A program made the translations under genes and the position numbers. Under the pieces are notes generated by a model. The model made no database searches. It saw nothing but the letters and a program-made list of their open reading frames with translations, and was not told where the DNA came from. From NCBI GenBank assembly GCA_022340665.1, contig JAJDNM010000013.1:1-57817 (forward strand): a stretch of DNA of 57,817 nt, written 5' to 3'. Source of the DNA: Acidobacteriota bacterium. Its GTDB lineage: Bacteria > Acidobacteriota > Thermoanaerobaculia > Thermoanaerobaculales > Sulfomarinibacteraceae. Of this stretch, positions 54,801-57,817 are shown one piece after another (the stretch's first letter is position 1; each line of letters opens with the position of its first letter).

Positions 54801-54942
54801 CGGTGATGGTAACCGGTGTTTGGTCGTGACCGGCTCCGGACATGGTCACCGGCTGCAGAGATGCGGCCGAAACCACGGTCACGAGAAGGGCTGTGAAAAG
54901 GACGATCTGTCGTGAGCTGGAAAAACCTGTTGTGGCTCGCAT
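48868..54942 (-). CDS. Bacterial alpha-2-macroglobulin with intact thioester motif
   Basis: 2024 residues, an envelope protease trap. The N terminus is a signal peptide (QIVLFTALLVTVVSAAS) without a lipobox Cys. The long N-terminal part is helical, then macroglobulin beta domains follow (MG2-like FTDRSVYRPRQTIFWKVVAY near 605). A bait-like region rich in Ala/Glu (about 1190-1250) precedes the A2M core at about 1260 (FWEPHLRLSEDGEV and DWNLWVHAVTTDLRGG). The thioester motif CTEQ has Cys1488 and Gln1491. The alpha-alpha barrel (GGFPWWPGGPPSPWMT) and the receptor-binding-like C terminus complete it. No pbpC, the frequent neighbour of such genes, is present. The gene is single, with ATG 54942 lacking a strong ribosome site. 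Confidence 0.9.
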   Translation of the reverse strand: MRATTGFSSSRQIVLFTALLVTVVSAASLQPVTMSGAGHDQTPVTITGGDDPVSWDNVDRLISEQKFEAASEAVAEILEQARAEGNAPEWTRALVEETRLRMALHGYETAVRYLRTEGWPEDAVSKAVLELYYANSLATYARAYSWEIRQRERVETSGELDLKKWDLEQIVEEADRAFLSVWSGREEWGSESIGEFSRYIHQNSYPPRIRGTLRDAVTYLWVELLADTSLWSPVESNSVFQLDTTALIEGDPETSAELDLADPSIHPLLKIGALLDDLEAWHSAHGRAEAALEARLERTRRLHAGFETEQDKFAVRQHLEGIQGDFDRSLPWWSMGQATLANFIRSESTPDALVRAREVALAGRDRHPRSVGGQRCNHIVASIESPSFGLEAMAVDGTDRRSLRINHRNVASLHFRAWRYDLREMVEGSDDYSLLPTYREAERIMGSEHDAEWSIELPPTPDYRSHITYDVPQLDEPGAYLLVASMRSDFADHANQMQAANFIVSDLVLIRRHVGEAYEITARSGRTGRALEDVEVSLYRYDYRRGHREIERRHTGDDGRVAFNHRLWEREQYFLVAEKDGQIALDRDRIYQFEESQRETTSSVLVFTDRSVYRPRQTIFWKVVAYSGGGENLRYETRPGASIEVSLVDANYEDVATVTVTTNGFGSASGSFEIPSGRLLGQWQLRTSDGGLSRLRVEEYKRPTFEVEIADPEHPLRLNREAVLSGSVRYYFGLPVVTGSVSWRVTREPLYPRWWYWWNPSPSAQRQVVAAGETTLDEDGNFRVSFVPAADERKAKRGVTYRYRFAVDATDEGGETRSAERSFRLGFVSVEARIISDLGFLTGGESAQVRVLRTDLDGVPRAGDGRWRLVELDQPEETLTPADQPRLLPDNDGDVYRTEGDLLRPRWDPGYDPDAILASWPEGRQVAVGEVSHSEDGSAEVKLPGLAPGAYRLVYRTEDDFGAEFSTSQDLVVVGTRRTPLALPALLAFDRTSVGVGETARLVVFTGLKAQEMVLEVFRDGRRIERRAISAGRSGVVDFPISAEDRGGFGVALTLVRDHQLIRRTARVFVPWDDRRLDLEFSSFRDTMRPGTKESFTVTVRGHGDEPVDAAAAELLAYMYDRSLDIYGPHSPPSPLSLYPARNTVGSLWDNLGMARHAWAHSSLPGLPGYPHLQGDSLATLDGYGIGGPGRRQRFAMKTGAVAESRMELADAAAPMAEEQEAKAAFVGGRGRSDLDEAENDGAGPTETPAAEIRSDFSETAFWEPHLRLSEDGEVTVSFEVPDSVTDWNLWVHAVTTDLRGGSASRQAASVKELMVRPYLPRFLREGDTAVLKVVVNNAGESAFDGQLDLEIRDPETDEDLRGAFGLTAEASTGVPFSVDAGKGTDLGIPITVPARVGTVAFKVTARAGAFSDGELRPLPVLPSRLHLMQSRFATLQNADRRELHFADMAADDDPTLIHDQLVVTVNAQLFYSLLNALPYLVSYPYECTEQTLNRFLSTGIVASLFDRYPSIEEMAQKLSSRDTRFETWEADDPNRAMALVETPWLQTARGGEEAAEDLINVLDPRITRAQRDAALAELEKNQTSAGGFPWWPGGPPSPWMTLYILHGFSKGLEFGVDAPEDVVVRAWSYMHRHYIDVMVDRMIANDCCWETITFLNYVLSNYPDESWTGGVFTADERARMLDFSFRHWRRHSPLTKGYLALTLERAGRHDDAVLVFDSVMDAAKTDRDLGTFWAPEDRAWLWYNDTIETHAFALRTLSELEPDDGRRDGLVHWLLLNKKLNHWKSTRATAEVLYSLAHYLRQEEALAIREEIDVTVGPRSEHFVFEPDEYTGAHNRVIVAGEDIDPNTMATIVVEKPTKGFAFASATWHFSTEELPPEARGDLFGVTRQFFRRFNDDSGWVLRPLADGERIETGDQIEVHLSIRARHAAEYVHLRDPRGAGFEPETLHSQYKWDLGISWYEEVRDSGTNFFFEWLPAGEYTFKYRLRANMAGAFRVGPAVLQSMYAPEFTAYSAGYRLEVAAQ

Positions 54943-55018
54943 GGCACCAGTTTAGACACAAAAGCGCACAGAAAGTTCCAAAAAGGCTCTTCGGACTTCG
55001 ATGGAATCAGGGTTTTGA

Positions 55019-55546
55019 TCATGCCTCACGGCCTATTGGCCAAATGGCTCGACCGCCAATTCGGCGATCTGACCAGTCCACGCCGCAGGGTCGTCGGTGG
55101 GCGGGTGGGATAACTCGTTTGGCCGTCTTCCCGGTCGGGTGCGTGGACGGGTACAGCTCGAACTCGGCGGAGTGCGAGCTCACAACCTCGCCATCGGTGG
55201 TCAGGGGCCAGGAGTACCTGACGCCCTTGCCGCCTTCCGCGATCGGACAGCCCATACTGAGGACCGACGGCTCCCCACTCGGCATCACGAGCCCGGTGCG
55301 CACCCTCGCCTCGCTGCCCGCATGTGCAAATACTTGAGGGCACTGGATGATCCTCTGCGTATCGGGGTCGTGGACTTTGGCACGAATAACGCACATTCCG
55401 GTTGCTCTCGCGCCGGCGTGTAACTCACCTCGGCCCCGACACGCTCGACCGCGCCAGCGCCAGCAGACGTCACCAACGGGCCGCCGCCAACTCCGAAAAG
55501 GCCTCCCGGTCACCGTCGATCGCCCGCCGCACGAGACGTGATTCAT
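55019..55546 (-). pseudogene. Possible broken gene of unknown family
   Basis: The middle of this frame reads like protein (CVIRAKVHDPDTQRIIQC, then GLVMPSGEPSVLS and EVVSSHSAEFELYP): a beta-rich module of the sort found in exported regulators near sigma/anti-sigma genes. Its upstream part is more protein-like in another frame (VERVGAEVSYTPARE), and its last 50 codons look non-coding. This suggests a frameshifted or truncated gene, not a functional one. Confidence 0.35.
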
Positions 55547-55627
55547 CGTCCACTGGTGTAATGACGCACTGGCGAGGGCGATTCGTTGACCTCAATCTCC
55601 CGACATCCGACATTGTCGGATGCTCGA

Positions 55628-55800
55628 TGCTGGATGCTGGATGTTAGATGTTGGAAATTGGATATTGGATGTTGGATGTTGGATGTTGGATGTTGGATGT
55701 TGGATGTTGGATGTTGGATGTTGGATTCAACGAATCGATAAGTCGTCAGGCTAGATTGTCAAGGGGTGGGAGGGCGGATCGAGTATCCAGTATCCAGCAT
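55628..55800. repeat. GGATGTT heptamer array with inverted copies
   Basis: From about 55628 to 55727 the DNA is built of 7-bp units, first degenerate (GGATGCT, AGATGTT, GGAAATT, GGATATT) and then about nine nearly perfect GGATGTT copies. Two opposite-strand units (TATCCAG, TATCCAG) lie at 55784-55798, so transcripts could pair across the gap. Confidence 0.85.
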
Positions 55801-55885
55801 CGAGGATCGGGCGGGTGGTCGGGGGAAAAGCCGGGCACTCGCGCGCCCGGTGATGAGAAGGCGAGCCGGGGTATCCCCTGCTGCC

Positions 55886-56995
55886 CTATTTCTTCCGTGG
55901 CGGGACCGCTCCCCATGTCTCCAGGACATCGACAGTGGTGGGGTGCTCGAGGCTCCACCGTGCACCCTCGGCGACCTTCGGGTCTCGATCGTCGGCGATG
56001 TCCTCGAGCACCTCGAAGGCGCGCTCCCGCTCCTCGGGCGATCCGAGACTGCGGATGATGTTGAGGCCGAGCACCGCTTCGCACCGCATGCGACGATCAG
56101 GGGCGTTCAACGCGGCTTCGATGACCGCGTCGAGCTTTCCTGGTCGCGTCTCGAAGACGATGTCTCCCGCATCGTTCCGCGTAAAGGAGTCCAGGAGATC
56201 GGTCGAGGTGAGGTGCTGCTTGGTCCCGAGCCTTTGCGGCGCCACCTCGCCGAGTACCACCGACGCCAGCAGCGCCGTTTCGAGATCTCCGTCCTCCAGA
56301 GCCCGGTCGTAAACCGCTTGCGTCGCGATGTGGATGCAGGCCAGACCAACCAGGTCCGAGATCACGACCACGTCTTCCTGCCGGAGCAGCCGGCCCAACC
56401 TGATGGCCCGCCTGAAGTCCTCCATCGCCGCCTCGCTGTCCTCGGCCGCCTCGCCCCGAGCGACCCAGGAGCGGACGAGCTTGATTGCGAAGAGCAGATT
56501 CGTGATCCGCGTCGAGTAGCCTTCGAGGGGATAGACGTCGGGGTAGAAGCTCATGGTTGCCTGGTCGCACCACGGCTCGGCCTCCAGCAACAGAGGGTCG
56601 TCCGGGGGCAGCACGTTTCCCAGCCATTCCGGACCCTCGACGCCCCTCTTGGCGGCGGCGATCCCTTCGTCGGCACGGGATCCGCCCACCTTGGCGAAGG
56701 GGCCGAACCACTCGGCGGCATTGGCGGTCCCGTTGCCCAGAGGCGCCAGGAGGTCGAGATCGGTCTGGAAACGCAGGGGCCAGTCCGAATTCTCCGGGCA
56801 GGTCCAGCATGGCACCTCGAGGTCGGCGACCTCGAAGGGCGCAGCCTCCGGCACCATGGCCCGCGGGGCCTGCATGGGAGCCGTTCTACCGTCCCGGGCG
56901 ACGATGCGGGCTCCCAAGGAGCCGGCGAGAATCACTATGACGGCCGCGGCCAACATCACCGGCCACATCTTCGATCTTTGGGTCATCGATTTCAT
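55886..56995 (-). CDS. Membrane-anchored protein with HEAT-like repeats, function unknown
   Basis: 369 residues. One N-terminal membrane helix (MWPVMLAAAVIVILAGSLGA, about 10-29), a short Pro-rich stretch with a CWTC motif, then a mostly helical periplasmic domain. The C-terminal 100 residues look like HEAT repeats (LDAVIEAALNAPDRRMRCEA, then DPKVAEGARWSLEH). The ATG overlaps the anti-sigma-like gene's stop by 4 nt and has AAAGGAAA upstream, so it is the third gene of the sigma operon, a position often held by a target or sensor of the sigma system. Confidence 0.75.
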   Translation of the reverse strand: MKSMTQRSKMWPVMLAAAVIVILAGSLGARIVARDGRTAPMQAPRAMVPEAAPFEVADLEVPCWTCPENSDWPLRFQTDLDLLAPLGNGTANAAEWFGPFAKVGGSRADEGIAAAKRGVEGPEWLGNVLPPDDPLLLEAEPWCDQATMSFYPDVYPLEGYSTRITNLLFAIKLVRSWVARGEAAEDSEAAMEDFRRAIRLGRLLRQEDVVVISDLVGLACIHIATQAVYDRALEDGDLETALLASVVLGEVAPQRLGTKQHLTSTDLLDSFTRNDAGDIVFETRPGKLDAVIEAALNAPDRRMRCEAVLGLNIIRSLGSPEERERAFEVLEDIADDRDPKVAEGARWSLEHPTTVDVLETWGAVPPRKK

Positions 56996-57393
56996 GACGG
57001 GTTTCCTTTCACCTCGAAATCAGAGGCATCGCCGGCATCGGCGAGCAGACCGACCATTGGATGAACATCTTCGGCGATTCGTACCGGGCGCAGGAACTCG
57101 ACGAGGAACTCGTCGGGCCGGTTCTCGACCATCAGATTCGGATCGATCGGCCGTGCTCCCGAGCCGTTTCCTGGCAGCGTCAGGAGATGCCCTGCAAGGA
57201 GCAGAACCACTGTCGCCGCCCATGCCAGGCGCAGGCCGCGGTGATGCCAGATTCTGCTCCACACGTCCGGCGTCCCCGTCGCCGTATCACGTGCCGCCGC
57301 GAGCACCCGCGCGCGAAGGTGCGGAGGCGGCTCCGGCGTCTCCAGGCCTTCGAAGAGCCTGTTGATCGTCGGGTCTCTTTCATCGGGTGTCAT
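56992..57393 (-). CDS. Putative anti-sigma factor (single-pass membrane protein)
   Basis: 133 residues. A cytoplasmic N terminus of about 50 residues (LFEGLETPEPPPHLRARVLA) is followed by one membrane helix (LRLAWAATVVLLLAGHLLTL) and a 60-residue periplasmic tail. Size, topology and position directly after an ECF sigma gene fit an anti-sigma factor, but the HxxxCxxC zinc motif of ZAS proteins is missing. ATG 57393 follows GGGGGTGATC and lies inside the end of the sigma gene (14-nt overlap). Confidence 0.7.
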   Translation of the reverse strand: MTPDERDPTINRLFEGLETPEPPPHLRARVLAAARDTATGTPDVWSRIWHHRGLRLAWAATVVLLLAGHLLTLPGNGSGARPIDPNLMVENRPDEFLVEFLRPVRIAEDVHPMVGLLADAGDASDFEVKGNPS

Positions 57394-57817
57394 GATCACC
57401 CCCCAGAAGTTGTTTAAGTCGTCCGATGGCCGAGCGGTAGCGGCTGGCCGCGGTGAATCTTGGAATCCCGACGATCTCGCCGATCTCGGCAAAGGTGCAC
57501 CCCGCGAAGTGCTTCAGAAAGACGACATCACGGTGCTTCTCCGACAGACCGCCCAACAATGCCGACACATGAACGGAATCCGCTACCCGTTCGCCATCGC
57601 CCTCTGAAGCGGTGAGGAATGCGAAATCGTCGAGGTTCTCGGCCGTTCGCCGTTTTCGGCGACGGGTCACATCGATCGCCGCACGGTGGGCCACAGTCAG
57701 AAGCCATGCTCTTGGATTCCTGATATTCGAAAGTCGCCGACCCTGCTCGACCAGTCGCACGAAGACATCCTGAACGACGTCGGACGCATCCTCCGACGAG
57801 CCAGTGCGCCACAGCGC
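57380..57817 (-). CDS. ECF RNA polymerase sigma factor (5' end beyond window)
   Basis: Partial: the frame runs off the right edge, so the true N terminus is missing. Region 2 is visible as EDASDVVQDVFVRLVEQ followed by NPRAWLLTVAHRAAIDVTRR, and region 4 as LSEKHRDVVFLKHFAGCTFAEIGEI with a helix-turn-helix continuing to SRYRSAIGRLK. It directs RNA polymerase to a small regulon, probably in response to envelope signals through the neighbouring anti-sigma-like membrane protein. Several stops and starts overlap, so the three genes form an operon. Confidence 0.92.
   Translation of the reverse strand, partial: ALWRTGSSEDASDVVQDVFVRLVEQGRRLSNIRNPRAWLLTVAHRAAIDVTRRRKRRTAENLDDFAFLTASEGDGERVADSVHVSALLGGLSEKHRDVVFLKHFAGCTFAEIGEIVGIPRFTAASRYRSAIGRLKQLLGGDHDTR

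Larger units (their letters stand above)
54943..55885. other. Intergenic region of about 940 bp with a decayed frame and heptamer repeats
   Basis: The left part (to about 55550) carries a minus-strand, protein-like frame that appears broken. The palindrome TCCGACA/TGTCGGA lies at 55606-55620, followed by GGATGTT repeats and by two inverted copies near 55785. No promoter for the macroglobulin gene could be assigned with confidence. Confidence 0.5.

Noticed and set aside
53809-54915. 368-codon plus-strand open frame
   Set aside because: Antisense to the macroglobulin N-terminal region; composition typical of shadow frames in GC-rich DNA.
55628-55727. CRISPR-like array
   Set aside because: Units are 7 bp with no spacers and there are no cas genes; it is a simple tandem repeat.

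Overview
The window is 57.8 kb of GC-rich, densely coding DNA from a free-living, diderm-type bacterium. The envelope genes are a LpxL-type lipid A acyltransferase, an MltD-type murein hydrolase, lipoproteins and an alpha-2-macroglobulin. Other genes are an MglA-type GTPase, a Gre factor with a long spirochaete-like N-terminal extension, PEGA-domain proteins and a hrcA-grpE-dnaK-dnaJ-prmA-rsmE cluster. With the many short heptamer repeats between genes, this mix would fit an Acidobacteriota-like lineage (for example Thermoanaerobaculia relatives). That placement is an inference without any marker-gene search. There are no rRNA or tRNA genes, CRISPR arrays or intact mobile elements.

Layout. 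0-14 kb: an M14 carboxypeptidase and methyltransferase, a parvulin isomerase, an alpha/beta hydrolase, a sodium:solute symporter paired with a galactokinase-like GHMP kinase, a glutamate dehydrogenase, a lipoprotein, a branched-chain aminotransferase, a STAS protein and a TPR protein coupled to YqgE/AlgH. 14-17.2 kb: a GT2 glycosyltransferase and PEGA-protein operon, followed by a degraded AT-rich stretch. 17.2-25 kb: a small conserved protein with a near-ideal promoter and terminator, tatD, and the heat-shock operon on the minus strand. 25-31 kb: an MglA GTPase with a long C-terminal extension, MltD with four LysM repeats, and the Gre-domain protein. 31-36.7 kb: LpxL-like acyltransferase, endonuclease III, a uridine-kinase-like protein, a probable small RNA, an IS481 relic and several small proteins.

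36.7-48.5 kb holds the most unusual locus: an acyl-CoA ligase, a secreted esterase, and a 2055-residue membrane-anchored fusion protein (40401-46568). In order, the fusion protein carries an M50-like membrane segment with HELGH, a complete but circularly permuted enolase (barrel first, capping domain second, all catalytic residues kept), a roughly 600-residue helical domain of unknown function, and the ATP-binding and phosphohistidine parts of pyruvate phosphate dikinase without the PEP-binding barrel. I know of no described protein with this architecture. A GT39-type mannosyltransferase converges on it.

48.5-57.8 kb: a 2024-residue thioester-containing alpha-2-macroglobulin, a repeat-rich intergenic region with a decayed reading frame, and an ECF sigma / anti-sigma-like / HEAT-like membrane protein operon cut by the right edge. 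Several transcription units are preceded by extended -10 promoters of the form TGnTAnnnT.
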